Origin: Pseudomonas canadensis
GTDB taxonomy: Bacteria; Pseudomonadota; Gammaproteobacteria; Pseudomonadales; Pseudomonadaceae
Direction of reading: 5' to 3'
Assembly: GCF_000503215.1 (NCBI RefSeq)
Contig: NZ_AYTD01000014.1
Location: 186,001-250,000, forward strand
DNA length: 64,000 bases
Below are positions 47,224 through 57,112 of this stretch, piece after piece (the first letter of the stretch is position 1; the number at the start of each line of letters is the position of its first letter). The position numbers and the translations under genes were made by a program. The notes beneath the pieces are model-generated. The model was not told where the DNA came from. It made no database searches and saw only the letters and a program-made list of their open reading frames with translations.

Positions 47224-48283
47224 GAGGGGTAAATAGCTCCAATTGCTCGTTACCACCACTCAGGTCCAGCAACCGCACCCCAATCCCCAGCAACCGCACC
47301 GGCTTCCCACCGCGGTTAAACGCTTGCGTCAGCAGTTGCTGATAACTCTCCAGATCCCGCCCTGCCCCCGCCTGCTCCAAGGTGGTCTGGGTAAAGTCAT
47401 GAAATTTCACCTTAACGAACGGCTTGCCTGCCCGGTAACTGCTGTCGATGCGCGCCATGCGTCCGGCCAGGGTTTCCATCAGCTCGGGGAGTTTGGCCAG
47501 GCAACTTGAGAGATCCGGCAGGTCCACGTCGTAGGTATTTTCTACACTGATCGACTGCCGGCGACTGTCGTTCTGCACCACGCGGTCATCGATCCCACGG
47601 GCCAGGCTCCACAGCCGCTCGCCAAAACTGCCGAATTCGCGCACCAACGCCAGCTTGTTCCACTCGCGCAACTGCAGGCAGTCTTCGATTCCCAGGCGCG
47701 CCAGTTTGTCCGCCGTGACCTTGCCCACACCGTGCAACTTGCTCACGCGCAACTGCGAGACGAAGTCTTCAACCTGGTCCGGGGTGATCACGAAGAGTCC
47801 GTTGGGCTTCTTCCAATCACTGGCGATCTTGGCCAGGAACTTGTTCGGCGCCACGCCGGCGGACACGGTGATGTGCAACTGGTTGGAGACACGCCGGCGA
47901 ATATCCTGGGCAATACGCGTGGCACTGCCGCCGAAATGCGGGCTGTCGGACACGTCCAGATAGGCTTCATCCAGTGACAACGGCTCGATCAGGTCGGTGT
48001 AGTCGCGAAAGATGGTCTGGATTTCCTTCGACGCTTCCTTATAGGCATCCATGCGCGGCTTGACGATGGTCAGGTCCGGGCACAGCTTCAAGGCATGGCG
48101 TGACGACATGGCCGAGCGCACGCCATAGGCCCGCGCCTCGTAGTTGCAGGTGGCGATCACCCCGCGCCGGTCGGCCGAGCCACCCACCGCCAGCGGTTTT
48201 TGCGCCAGGCCCGGGTCATCGCGCATCTCGATGGCGGCGTAGAAGCAATCACAGTCGACGTGGATGATTTTGCGCTGCGTCAT
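47219..48283 (-). CDS. dinB: DNA polymerase IV (Y family)
   Basis: 354 residues. Palm motifs HVDCDCFYAAIE (metal-binding Asp) and SLDEAYLDVSD (Asp-Glu), the helix-hairpin-helix thumb region HGVGKVTADKLARLG, and little-finger domain. Error-prone lesion bypass. SOS control: a LexA box lies 47 bp upstream of the start. The final residues are LELFTPL with the stop TAG provided by the REP doublet; the C-terminal clamp-binding motif is normally near here (QLELF is visible). Confidence 0.96.
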   Translation of the reverse strand: MTQRKIIHVDCDCFYAAIEMRDDPGLAQKPLAVGGSADRRGVIATCNYEARAYGVRSAMSSRHALKLCPDLTIVKPRMDAYKEASKEIQTIFRDYTDLIEPLSLDEAYLDVSDSPHFGGSATRIAQDIRRRVSNQLHITVSAGVAPNKFLAKIASDWKKPNGLFVITPDQVEDFVSQLRVSKLHGVGKVTADKLARLGIEDCLQLREWNKLALVREFGSFGERLWSLARGIDDRVVQNDSRRQSISVENTYDVDLPDLSSCLAKLPELMETLAGRMARIDSSYRAGKPFVKVKFHDFTQTTLEQAGAGRDLESYQQLLTQAFNRGGKPVRLLGIGVRLLDLSGGNEQLELFTPL

Positions 48284-48329
48284 ATAAACGGGGGTGTGTA
48301 CCTACGGGTGGCCAGTATCGCATTCACAC

Positions 48330-48345
48330 CTGTATATAGCACCAG
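48330..48345 (-). promoter_or_regulatory. LexA (SOS) box upstream of dinB
   Basis: CTGTATATAGCACCAG: CTG-N10-CAG with the AT-rich core of the SOS consensus, at 47 bp from the dinB ATG. Confidence 0.8.
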
Positions 48346-48532
48346 TAGTTTAATTCTTCCGCTTGAGCGGTAGGAAAAATCCCGGATGAATTTATTTTCT
48401 CAATCGAATTTTACCTGCTGATAGAGCTGAAACCCTCGGCCACACTGGGCTGGCGGGGTATCGAGAGGCCACCTTGGAGAGCTAACCGATTGAACCACAA
48501 GCGCTTTTCTTCGATTCACGGGTTGACACACC

Positions 48533-48550
48533 TGCGTTCCTCTGTAGAAT
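48533..48550 (+). promoter_or_regulatory. Promoter of initiator tRNA gene 1
   Basis: TTGACA (48533-48538), 6 bases of TAGAAT (48545-48550) closing a sub-optimal region; with the second copy the -35 to -10 spacing should be read together. The -10 TAGAAT is followed by a short discriminator before the tRNA. Confidence 0.5.
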
Positions 48551-48563
48551 GCCGACACACAGA

Positions 48564-48640
<77 letters not shown>

Positions 48641-48646
48641 AACATC

Positions 48647-48678
48647 AAAAAAGGCTACTCGAAAGAGTGGCCTTTTTT
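48647..48678 (+). terminator. Terminator of initiator tRNA 1
   Basis: Stem AAAAGGCTACTC with near-complement, GAAA loop and T-run; identical to that of copy 2. Confidence 0.92.
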
Positions 48679-48809
48679 GTGCCTGCTCGTTTTTCCTTCC
48701 TGTACGAAAATTGTAAGACAAAAAAATCTTTACTCGTCGCGCACTTACCGTCCTTGGTCAACGTGTAACGACAAATTCACACTTATTTGACCCATCAGCC
48801 CATTAACGG

Positions 48810-48837
48810 TTGACACCCCGCCGTTGGGCTGTAGAAT
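48810..48837 (+). promoter_or_regulatory. Promoter of initiator tRNA gene 2
   Basis: TTGACA at 48810-48815 and TAGAAT at 48832-48837 with 16 bp between, followed by a C-rich discriminator of the stringently controlled type. Confidence 0.85.
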
Positions 48838-48849
48838 GCCGCCCACAGA

Positions 48850-48926
<77 letters not shown>

Positions 48927-48932
48927 AACATC

Positions 48933-48964
48933 AAAAAAGGCTACTCGAAAGAGTGGCCTTTTTT
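48933..48964 (+). terminator. Terminator of initiator tRNA 2
   Basis: Same stem-loop (GAAA loop) and T-run as copy 1. Confidence 0.92.
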
Positions 48965-49205
48965 GTATCCGGTGAAAAAGTTCTTCTGAAACAATGGCAT
49001 GGCATCTTTCATGAAACCCTACACGGTTTGTTGAGTCCATCTCTTTGCAAGCTATGCTGAATGCTCAATCGCTACCCTCTACGACCAATGGCCGCTGTCG
49101 CCGCACCCGGTGATACGCGTTAATATTTGTAATTATTTTGTCCATAGGGATTGGTAACTTGGCTGGATACCTCCATCCTGTCGCGCACAATCCACGAGGT
49201 GATTG

Positions 49206-51848
49206 ATGCGCGCCAACTCGTCTGAACCACAAGACACTGTCACAGCAGAACAACCGATCACACCCACTCGTTTACGTTGGCTGGATCTGGTGAGCAAGTA
49301 CCGGCAACCCATCGGGCTGGCCGTCACCCTATTATTGTTCGCCATCGCCCTGATCGCCTGCCGACACCTGCTGTTGGAACTGGACCTCTACGCCCTCCAC
49401 GACTCGATCCTGGAAGTGCCCAAGCCCGCCTTGCTGGGTGCGTTTGCGGCGGCAGTCGCCGGTTTCGTCATTCTATTGGGCTACGAATTTTCCGGCGCGC
49501 GCTACGCGGGCGTGAACCTGCCCGCCAAAACCCTGGCCCTCGGTGGCTTTACCGCCTTCGCCATCGGCAATGCGATTGGCCTGTCGATGCTCTCCGGCGG
49601 TTCGGTGCGTTACCGTTTATATGCACGCCATGGCATCGGGGCTTCGGAAGTCGCGCACATGACAGTGTTCGCCAGCCTGGCGCTCGGTACTGCACTGCCG
49701 CCACTGGCTGCATTGGCGACACTGAGCAACCTGCCCGCCGCATCGACCTACCTGCATTTGCCACAGGCTGTGCTGGGCGGTATTGCTGGCGCGGTGCTGT
49801 TGTTGTCGGCGGTGTTGTGCATAGGCATTTATCGCCGTCGCCTGCCGGAACAACCCTACCCGGATAACCTGCTGGTAAAAGCCGGTCGTCGAACCCTGCG
49901 CCTGCCGGGTCGCCGCCTGACCTTCCTGCAACTGATCATTACCGCGCTGGACGTGGCCGCTGCCGCCACTGTCCTTTATATGCTGCTGCCGGAAGCGCCG
50001 CCGTTCGGGCCCTTCCTGCTGGTGTACCTGCTGGCCTTGGCCGCTGGTGTGCTCAGCCATGTGCCGGGCGGTGTGGGCGTATTCGAAGCGATCCTGCTGG
50101 CGGCCTTCGCCGACAAACTGGGCGCCGCGCCTTTGGCCGCCGCCCTGCTGCTGTATCGCATGATCTACGTGGTGTTGCCGCTGCTGATCGCCTGCGTGTT
50201 CCTGCTGGTCAACGAAGCACAGCGCCTGTTCCAGACCCAGCAAAGCCTGCGGGTCGCCTCGGGGCTGGCAGCGCCAGTATTGGCCGTGCTGGTTTTTTTG
50301 TCCGGCGTGGTCCTGCTGTTCTCTGGCGCCACGCCCGAAATCGACTCACGCCTGGAAAACATCGGCTTCCTGATTCCCCACCGCCTGATTGACGCCTCGC
50401 ACTTTGGCGCCAGCCTGATCGGCGTGCTGTGCCTGTTGCTGGCCCAGGGTCTGCGTCGACGTTTGTCGGCTGCCTGGATGCTGACCATGGTGCTGCTGTT
50501 GGTCGGCGCCCTGCTCTCGCTGCTCAAGGGGTTCGACTGGGAAGAAGCCAGCCTGATGACCATGACCGCGATCCTGCTGGCGATCTTCCGACGCTCGTTT
50601 TATCGCGCCAGCCGCCTCACCGAACTGCCCTTCTCGCCGCTGTACCTGGTGGCCAGTGTCTGCGTGCTGGGCGCTTCGATCTGGCTGCTATTGTTCGCTT
50701 ATCAAGACGTACCGTACAGCCATCAACTGTGGTGGCAGTTCACCCTGGACGCCAACGCTCCACGCGGCCTGCGCTCGCTGCTGGGCGCCGCCGTGGTGCT
50801 AGTGATCGTGTCGTTGACCTGGCTGCTGCGCACCGCGCGCCCGGTGATCCACTTGCCGACGCCAGACGAACTGGAGCGCGCCAGCAAGATCCTGATGGCC
50901 TCGTCCCAGCCCGACGGAGGCCTGGCGCTTACCGGCGACAAAGCGCTGCTGTTCCACCCCAATGATGAAGCTTTCCTCATGTACGCCCGTCGCGGCCGCA
51001 GCCTGGTAGCCTTGTACGACCCGATTGGCCCGACCCAGCCACGGGCCGAGATGATCTGGCAGTTCCGTGACCTGTGCGACATTCACCATGCGCGCCCGGT
51101 GTTCTACCAGGTCCGCGCCGAGAACCTGCCGTACTACATGGACATCGGCCTCACCGCCATCAAGCTGGGCGAAGAAGCCCGCGTCGACCTGAAACGCTTT
51201 GACCTGGAAGCCAAGGGCAAAGAGATGAAGGATCTGCGCTACACCTGGAACCGCGGCTCGCGGGACGGCCTGTCCCTGGAGATCTGCGAGCCGGGCACCG
51301 CGCCGATGGACGAGCTCAAGGTAATCTCCGATGCCTGGCTGACCGGTAAGAACGTACGGGAAAAAGGCTTCTCCCTGGGACGTTTCAGCGACGATTACCT
51401 CAAGCACTTTCGCATCGCGATCATTCGCTTCGAAGGGCGCCCGGTGGCCTTCGCCAACCTGCTCGAGACCTACAACCACGACCTGGCCAGTCTCGACCTG
51501 ATGCGCGCCCACCCGGACGCACCCAAGCTGACCATGGAGTTCATGATGGTCGGCCTGATTCAACACTATAAGAGTCACGGCTACGCCCGCTTCAGCCTCG
51601 GCATGGTGCCGTTGTCGGGCCTGCAACCACGACGCGGCGCCCCGCTGACCCAACGCCTGGGCTCGATGGTGTTCCGACGTGGCGAGCAACTGTATAACTT
51701 CCAAGGTTTGCGCCGCTTCAAAGACAAGTTCCAGCCTGACTGGGAACCCCGTTACATGGCCGTGCCCGCAGGACTTGATCCGCTGGTGGCACTGGCCGAT
51801 ACCGCCGCCCTGATCGCGGGCGGCTTGACTGGATTGGTGAAACGCTGA
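49206..51848 (+). CDS. mprF: MprF-type phosphatidylglycerol aminoacyltransferase/flippase
   Basis: 880 residues. N-terminal part (to about 540) has some 13-14 membrane segments of the MprF flippase (GGFTAFAIGNAIGLSMLSGGSVRYRLYARHGI, HVPGGVGVFEAILLAAFAD); C-terminal DUF2156 transferase domain (FHPNDEAFLMYARRGRSLVALYDPIGP, KFQPDWEPRYMAVP). Transfers an amino acid (alanine in P. aeruginosa) from aminoacyl-tRNA to phosphatidylglycerol and flips it, giving resistance to cationic peptides. ATG 49206 has GAGGTG upstream. The stop overlaps the next gene (TGATG). Confidence 0.94.
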   Translation: MRANSSEPQDTVTAEQPITPTRLRWLDLVSKYRQPIGLAVTLLLFAIALIACRHLLLELDLYALHDSILEVPKPALLGAFAAAVAGFVILLGYEFSGARYAGVNLPAKTLALGGFTAFAIGNAIGLSMLSGGSVRYRLYARHGIGASEVAHMTVFASLALGTALPPLAALATLSNLPAASTYLHLPQAVLGGIAGAVLLLSAVLCIGIYRRRLPEQPYPDNLLVKAGRRTLRLPGRRLTFLQLIITALDVAAAATVLYMLLPEAPPFGPFLLVYLLALAAGVLSHVPGGVGVFEAILLAAFADKLGAAPLAAALLLYRMIYVVLPLLIACVFLLVNEAQRLFQTQQSLRVASGLAAPVLAVLVFLSGVVLLFSGATPEIDSRLENIGFLIPHRLIDASHFGASLIGVLCLLLAQGLRRRLSAAWMLTMVLLLVGALLSLLKGFDWEEASLMTMTAILLAIFRRSFYRASRLTELPFSPLYLVASVCVLGASIWLLLFAYQDVPYSHQLWWQFTLDANAPRGLRSLLGAAVVLVIVSLTWLLRTARPVIHLPTPDELERASKILMASSQPDGGLALTGDKALLFHPNDEAFLMYARRGRSLVALYDPIGPTQPRAEMIWQFRDLCDIHHARPVFYQVRAENLPYYMDIGLTAIKLGEEARVDLKRFDLEAKGKEMKDLRYTWNRGSRDGLSLEICEPGTAPMDELKVISDAWLTGKNVREKGFSLGRFSDDYLKHFRIAIIRFEGRPVAFANLLETYNHDLASLDLMRAHPDAPKLTMEFMMVGLIQHYKSHGYARFSLGMVPLSGLQPRRGAPLTQRLGSMVFRRGEQLYNFQGLRRFKDKFQPDWEPRYMAVPAGLDPLVALADTAALIAGGLTGLVKR

Positions 51849-53128
51849 TGATTCGACGCTCCTGGCGGTATGTGTTGGCCTTTGTAGTGCTGCTCGCCCT
51901 GATCCTGGGTGGCGGCTATTGGTACTGGAACCGCCCTGCCCCGCAGCCAACCCTGGAGCAACTGCCCCAGGCCGATGGCTCGGTGATGACCCGGGTAACC
52001 CCGTACGGAACGCCGAAAGCCCGTGTGGCCGTGGCCGTGATGCCCGATGAAATCCTGACCGACAGCCAACTGGTCGCCTTGAGCCAAGGCGGCAAGGCGC
52101 AGATTGTCCAGGTGATCCTGCCCAAGGACGACTGCAAGCTGCAGGAACAAGCACTGCAAAACGCCCTGGGCCAGCTCAAGGGCCAAGCAACGCTGGTCAG
52201 CGGCATCGGCCCTGGCGCCGCCCTAGCCTGGCGCTGGCTGGCCACCCAGAACGACGACAAGGCCAACGCCATCTCCGTCGGCTTCGCCTTGGTGCAGGAA
52301 GGCTGCAAGGATCCACTGCCAAAGACAGCCGCACACGGCAATTGGCTGGTGGCCTGGAACGATAACCCTGACGATGAAAGCGCCAGTTTCGTACGTGACA
52401 CCCCGCGCGCCACCACCAGTATCAGCGACTACGACATTCACTACCCGCAAGTGCTGAACAACGAGTTGCGCAAGCAACTAGTAGGTTCGGACAACGGCGG
52501 CCTGGCGATTCCGGTGGTTGAAGTCCCGGCCGGCCAAGCGAAAGATACCGTCACCCTGTTCCTCTCCGGTGATGGCGGCTGGCGTGACCTGGACCGTGAC
52601 GTGGCCGGTGAAATGGCCAAGATCGGCTACCCGGTGGTGGGTATCGATACTCTGCGTTACTACTGGCAGCACAAGACCCCGGAACAAAGCGCAAAGGACC
52701 TCACCGAACTGATGCAGCACTACCGTCAGAAATGGGGCACCAAGCGCTTCGTACTGACCGGTTATTCGTTCGGCGCCGATGTATTGCCGGCCATCTACAA
52801 CCGCCTGCCGGAAAACGAGCAGCAGCGCGTGGACGCGATCATTCTGCTGGCGTTCGCGCGCACGGGCAGCTTCGAAATTGAAGTGGAAGGCTGGTTGGGC
52901 AACGCCGGTAAAGAAGCCGCCACTGGGCCGGAAATGGCTAAGCTGCCCCCTGAGAAAGTGGTGTGCATCTACGGCGCGGAAGAGGTCGACGAGAGCGGCT
53001 GCACGGACAAGACAGCCGTGGGTGAAGCGTTGAAGTTGCCAGGTGGGCATCACTTCGATGAGAACTACCCGGCGCTGGCGAAGCGGTTGGTGGATATCAT
53101 CGTGAAGCATCAGGCCAAAACCGAATAA
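51848..53128 (+). CDS. VirJ/AcvB-family hydrolase, probable aminoacyl-phosphatidylglycerol hydrolase
   Basis: 426 residues: one N-terminal membrane or signal segment, then a VirJ-type alpha/beta hydrolase with nucleophile motif GYSFGADVLP near 310 and a later GGHHFDENY His. It is translationally coupled to mprF. The P. aeruginosa equivalent hydrolyses alanyl-phosphatidylglycerol in the periplasm, so the pair would set and reverse lipid modification. Followed by a large palindromic element. Confidence 0.88.
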   Translation: MIRRSWRYVLAFVVLLALILGGGYWYWNRPAPQPTLEQLPQADGSVMTRVTPYGTPKARVAVAVMPDEILTDSQLVALSQGGKAQIVQVILPKDDCKLQEQALQNALGQLKGQATLVSGIGPGAALAWRWLATQNDDKANAISVGFALVQEGCKDPLPKTAAHGNWLVAWNDNPDDESASFVRDTPRATTSISDYDIHYPQVLNNELRKQLVGSDNGGLAIPVVEVPAGQAKDTVTLFLSGDGGWRDLDRDVAGEMAKIGYPVVGIDTLRYYWQHKTPEQSAKDLTELMQHYRQKWGTKRFVLTGYSFGADVLPAIYNRLPENEQQRVDAIILLAFARTGSFEIEVEGWLGNAGKEAATGPEMAKLPPEKVVCIYGAEEVDESGCTDKTAVGEALKLPGGHHFDENYPALAKRLVDIIVKHQAKTE

Positions 53129-53154
53129 GCTCTTCCCCCGTGGGAGCTGGCTTT

Positions 53155-53288
53155 TGTGGTGAGCGGGCTTGCCCCGCGCTGGGTGGCGAAGCCGCCCCAA
53201 CAAGAACGCCGCATTCTGTCTGACAGAATGCGGCGTTTGGTTTTAGGGCTGCTGCGCAGCCCAGCGCGGGGCAAGCCCGCTCACCACA
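53155..53288. repeat. Large composite palindrome with inner perfect hairpin
   Basis: Outer element from TGTGGTGAGCGGGC (53155) to its complement (53288); at its centre a perfect hairpin with 16-bp arms AACGCCGCATTCTGTC (53205-53220) and complement (53222-53237). Same element class as at 23745 and 55120 but 40 bp longer because of the insert-like centre. Confidence 0.8.
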
Positions 53289-53326
53289 CAAGCCCGCTCA
53301 CCCCAGGTAGCTTGCTCCTACAGCGT

Positions 53327-55036
53327 CTAGCGCGGTTCGATGTGGGCAATCATCAGTTGCACAGTCTCATTCCCACGAAACTCGTTCACATCCAGCTTGT
53401 ACGCCAACTCCACCCAACGCACGGTCGGGTTCGGCCAGACCTCACGGTCCACGCCAAAGGCAATGCCATCGAGTTTCACTGACCCGCATTCAGTCTTGAG
53501 CACCACCTTCAGGTGCCGCTCACCCACCACGCGCTGCTCTACCAACTGGAATACACCGTGAAAGACCGGCTCGGGAAAGTGCTGCCCCCACGGCCCGGCA
53601 TGTCGCAACGCGCGGGCCAGCTCCAAGTGAAACTCTTCCACCGCCAGAGTGCCATCCGACAACAAGCGTCCGGTCAGGTCTTCTTCACGCAGTTGCCGAC
53701 GCACTTCAGCATCAAAGGCTTCGGCAAACAGTGGGAAATTTTCCTCGCGCAGTGTCAGGCCAGCCGCCATGGCGTGGCCGCCGTATTTGGCGATCAGGTT
53801 GGGATGCTGGCTCGCGACCACCGCCAGGGCGTCACGGATATGAAAACCCTGCACAGAGCGCCCTGAGCCCTTCAACAGGCCATCACCGGCGTCGGCAAAG
53901 GCGATGGTCGGTCGGAAATACCGCTCCTTCATGCGCGACGCCAGAATGCCGATTACACCTTGGTGCCATTCCGGGTCGAACAGGCACAAGCCATAGGGCA
54001 TCGACTCCACCGGCAGGTCCTTGAGCTGGGCCAAGGCCTCGCGCTGCATCCCTTGCTCGATGGATTTACGGTCCTGATTCATGCCATCCAGTTGCGCGGC
54101 CATTTCACGGGCAGCGGCAACGTCGGTGGTCAACAGGCATTCGATCCCCAGGCTCATGTCATCCAGGCGCCCGGCGGCATTCAGGCGCGGGCCGAGGATA
54201 AAGCCCAGGTCAGTAGAAGTGATGCGTGCCGCGTCGCGCTTGGCCACTTCCAGGATCGCCTTGATCCCCGGCCGCGCACGGCCAGCGCGGATACGCTCCA
54301 GGCCTTGATGCACGAGGATGCGGTTGTTGGCGTCGAGGGGCACTACGTCGGCCACGCTGCCCAGGGCAACCAGGTCGAGCAATTCACCAATGTTGGGTTG
54401 CGGCTTGTTGTCGTACCAGCCCAAGCTGCGCAGGCGCGCACGCAGTGCCATCAGCACGTAAAAGATCACACCCACGCCGGCCAGGGCCTTGCTCGGAAAC
54501 TCACAGCCGGGCTGGTTCGGATTGACGATGGCATCTGCCGCCGGCAACTCATCACCAGGCAAGTGGTGGTCCGTCACCAACACCTGCAACCCCGCCGCTT
54601 TCGCCGCCGCCACGCCTTCGACGCTGGAAATGCCGTTGTCCACGGTGATCAGCAACTGCGGCTCGCGCTGCAGGGCGACAGCGACAATTTCCGGGGTCAG
54701 GCCGTAGCCGTACTCGAAACGGTTGGGCACGAGGTAATCGACATGGGCCGCACCGAGCAAACGCAGGCCCAGGGTGCCTACGGTGCTGGCGGTGGCGCCA
54801 TCGGCGTCGAAGTCACCGACGATTAAGATACGCTGGCGCTGCTCCAATGCGGTCACCAGCAAGTCCACCGCCGCATCAATCCCTTTGAGCTGCTGATAGG
54901 GAATCAACCGGGCCAGGCTTTTATCCAGCTCGGCCTCGGACTGCACCCCGCGCGCGGCGTAGAGACGGGTCAACAGCGGTGGCAGTTCACCGAGAAACGG
55001 GAGGACGGCGGGCAACGGGCGAGGATCGATACGCAT
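53327..55036 (-). CDS. recJ: Single-stranded-DNA exonuclease RecJ
   Basis: 569 residues. DHH-family motifs VGDFDADGATAS, DNGISS, and VTDHHLPGDELP; DHHA1 and OB-like C-terminal domains (YGGHAMAAGLTL). 5'-3' exonuclease for recombination (RecF pathway), mismatch repair and base excision repair. Length is usual. Single gene upstream of yaeQ on the same strand reading. Confidence 0.96.
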   Translation of the reverse strand: MRIDPRPLPAVLPFLGELPPLLTRLYAARGVQSEAELDKSLARLIPYQQLKGIDAAVDLLVTALEQRQRILIVGDFDADGATASTVGTLGLRLLGAAHVDYLVPNRFEYGYGLTPEIVAVALQREPQLLITVDNGISSVEGVAAAKAAGLQVLVTDHHLPGDELPAADAIVNPNQPGCEFPSKALAGVGVIFYVLMALRARLRSLGWYDNKPQPNIGELLDLVALGSVADVVPLDANNRILVHQGLERIRAGRARPGIKAILEVAKRDAARITSTDLGFILGPRLNAAGRLDDMSLGIECLLTTDVAAAREMAAQLDGMNQDRKSIEQGMQREALAQLKDLPVESMPYGLCLFDPEWHQGVIGILASRMKERYFRPTIAFADAGDGLLKGSGRSVQGFHIRDALAVVASQHPNLIAKYGGHAMAAGLTLREENFPLFAEAFDAEVRRQLREEDLTGRLLSDGTLAVEEFHLELARALRHAGPWGQHFPEPVFHGVFQLVEQRVVGERHLKVVLKTECGSVKLDGIAFGVDREVWPNPTVRWVELAYKLDVNEFRGNETVQLMIAHIEPR

Positions 55037-55102
55037 GGGGTGACGGGAGCTTCTCTTCTATTTGACAGTTAGTTAGCAATGCTAAAGGCAACGCAGATCA
55101 GC

Positions 55103-55230
55103 TGTGGGAGCTGGCTTGTTGTGGCGAGGGAGCTTGCTCCCGTGGGTTGCGTAGCAGCCTCTCGCTTTTTTGGGGGCGCTTCGCACCCCAGCGCAAGCAA
55201 GCTTGCTCACCACAACAGCTGGCTCCTACA
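55103..55230. repeat. Composite (nested) REP element
   Basis: Outer arms TGTGGGAGCTGGCTTGT (55103-55119) and a near-complement (55215-55230) flank an inner element TGTGGCGAG...CTCACCACA (55120-55214). Same design as 23728-23851. Confidence 0.75.
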
Positions 55231-55233
55231 GTC

Positions 55234-55776
55234 TCAGCCGCGTTCGCCGACCAGCCATTGCAGTTGGACTTCATGCTGACCGCGGTCGTCGGTGACGAAC
55301 ATCGTGCCTTCGCTGATCATCACGTCCCACTTGATGACGCGGGGCATGTCCTTGGCCAGGGTCTCCAGGACTTCCTGGGGCACGGCGGCGATGTGTACGT
55401 TTTTCAGGTTATTCGCCACCGGCACTACCTTGCCTTCCCACACGCGCAAGCTGCCGTAGGCCAGCAGGCTGGTGCGTTCGGTGCGGCGCGAGCACCAGGT
55501 GAGGCGGTCGGCGTCGGGCTGGCCGACTTCGATCCAGTGCAAAACCCGATCATCCAGGCTTTTTTCCCACAGGGCTGGTTCGTCTACATCTGACAGGCCG
55601 CGCCCGAACGACAACTGCTCGTTGTACCAGAGGGCGTAGGCCAGCAGGCGCACGGTCATGCGCTCTTCGGTTTCCGACGGGTGGCGGGCGATGGTTTGTT
55701 TGACGCTCTCGTACACCGAGCGATCGAGGTCGGTGAGGTTGAGTTCGAATTTGTAGGTCGTGGACGGCTGGGCCAT
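55234..55776 (-). CDS. yaeQ: YaeQ family protein
   Basis: 180 residues. The N-terminal ATYKFELNLTDLDRSVYESVKQTIARHPSETEERMTVRLLAYALWYNEQLSFGRGLSD run is the YaeQ signature. YaeQ has a PD-(D/E)XK-like fold and was linked to RfaH suppression; molecular role unclear. The start overlaps no neighbour. Confidence 0.93.
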   Translation of the reverse strand: MAQPSTTYKFELNLTDLDRSVYESVKQTIARHPSETEERMTVRLLAYALWYNEQLSFGRGLSDVDEPALWEKSLDDRVLHWIEVGQPDADRLTWCSRRTERTSLLAYGSLRVWEGKVVPVANNLKNVHIAAVPQEVLETLAKDMPRVIKWDVMISEGTMFVTDDRGQHEVQLQWLVGERG

Positions 55777-55912
55777 GAACGGGCTTCTAGAGACAGGGAA
55801 AGGCGGCCAGTCTAACCGATGGCGAGGCTATTCAACGAATCCTGCGCTGCCCAGGGCTACTCGCCTATGTTAAAAGGCATCACACCCACGCCCTGCGCAG
55901 ACAAGGATCCTC

Positions 55913-57112
55913 ATGTCGTTCAACGCCAAACCGCTTGCCGGACTGAAAGTCATCGAACTCGGCACCCTGATCGCCGGCCCGTTTGCCTCCCGTATCTGTG
56001 CGGAATTCGGCGCCGACGTGATCAAGGTCGAGTCTCCCGACGGCGGCGACCCCCTGCGCAAATGGCGCAAGCTGTACGAGGGCACATCGCTGTGGTGGTT
56101 CGTGCAGGCGCGTAACAAACAGTCGCTGACGCTGAACCTCAAGCACCCCGACGGTCTGGCCATCCTCAAGCAACTGTTGGCCGACGCCGACATCCTGATC
56201 GAGAATTTCCGCCCCGGCGTGCTGGAAAAACTCGGCCTGAGCTGGGAAACCCTGCACGCCCTCAACCCCAAGCTGGTGATGGTACGTCTCTCCGGCTTTG
56301 GCCAGACCGGGCCGATGAAAGATCAGCCAGGGTTTGGTGCTGTGGGCGAATCCATGGGCGGCCTGCGCTACATCACCGGCTTTGAAGACCGCCCGCCAGT
56401 CCGCACCGGTATTTCGATCGGCGACTCGATCGCCGCGTTATGGGCGGTGATCGGTGCGTTGATGGCGCTGCGTCATCGCGAAGTCAATGGCGGTTTGGGG
56501 CAAGTGGTGGATGTGGCGCTGTACGAAGCCATCTTCGCCATGATGGAGAGCATGATTCCGGAGTTCGACGTGTTTGGCTTCATCCGCGAACGCACCGGTA
56601 ACATCATGCCCGGCATCACGCCGTCCTCGATCCACACCAGCGCCGATGGCAAGCATGTACAGATTGGCGCCAACGGCGATGCGATCTTCAAGCGCTTTAT
56701 GTCGGCCATCGGTCGAGAAGACCTCGCCAACGATCCTGCACTTGCCAGCAATGACGGGCGCGATAGCCGCCGTGATGAGCTGTATGGGGTAATTGATCGC
56801 TGGGTGAACTCGCTGCCGCTGGGTCAGGTGGTAGAGATCCTGAATAAGGCCGAAGTGCCCGCCAGCCGCATCTATAGCGCCGAAGACATGCTCGGCGACC
56901 CGCAATTCCTCGCCAGGGAGATGTTCCTCAAGGCCAAGTTGCCTGGCGGCAAGGACTTCAAGATGCCGGGCATCGTGCCCAAGCTGTCGGACACGCCGGG
57001 CAGCTGCGAATGGGTCGGGCCGCAGTTGGGTGAACATAACAGCCAGGTGCTGGGCGGGCTGGGTTATGACGCTGCCGCCATTGTGCGTTTACGTGAGGCA
57101 GGCGCGATCTGA
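55913..57112 (+). CDS. CaiB/BaiF (family III) CoA-transferase
   Basis: 399 residues. PLAGLKVIELGTLIAGPFASRICAEFGADVIKVE at the N-terminus, RLSGFGQTGP, and the active-site Asp in ISIGDSIAAL near residue 170 are typical. Transfers CoA between carboxylic acids; specific substrates unknown. AAGGA precedes the ATG. The next gene starts at the stop codon, so they are coupled. Confidence 0.92.
   Translation: MSFNAKPLAGLKVIELGTLIAGPFASRICAEFGADVIKVESPDGGDPLRKWRKLYEGTSLWWFVQARNKQSLTLNLKHPDGLAILKQLLADADILIENFRPGVLEKLGLSWETLHALNPKLVMVRLSGFGQTGPMKDQPGFGAVGESMGGLRYITGFEDRPPVRTGISIGDSIAALWAVIGALMALRHREVNGGLGQVVDVALYEAIFAMMESMIPEFDVFGFIRERTGNIMPGITPSSIHTSADGKHVQIGANGDAIFKRFMSAIGREDLANDPALASNDGRDSRRDELYGVIDRWVNSLPLGQVVEILNKAEVPASRIYSAEDMLGDPQFLAREMFLKAKLPGGKDFKMPGIVPKLSDTPGSCEWVGPQLGEHNSQVLGGLGYDAAAIVRLREAGAI

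Noticed and set aside
48460..48512. tRNA-like D-arm segment on the minus strand (TCAATCGGTTAGCTC)
   Set aside because: Resembles a tRNA D-arm, but no anticodon or T-arm follows, and no integrase or repeat marks an attachment site.
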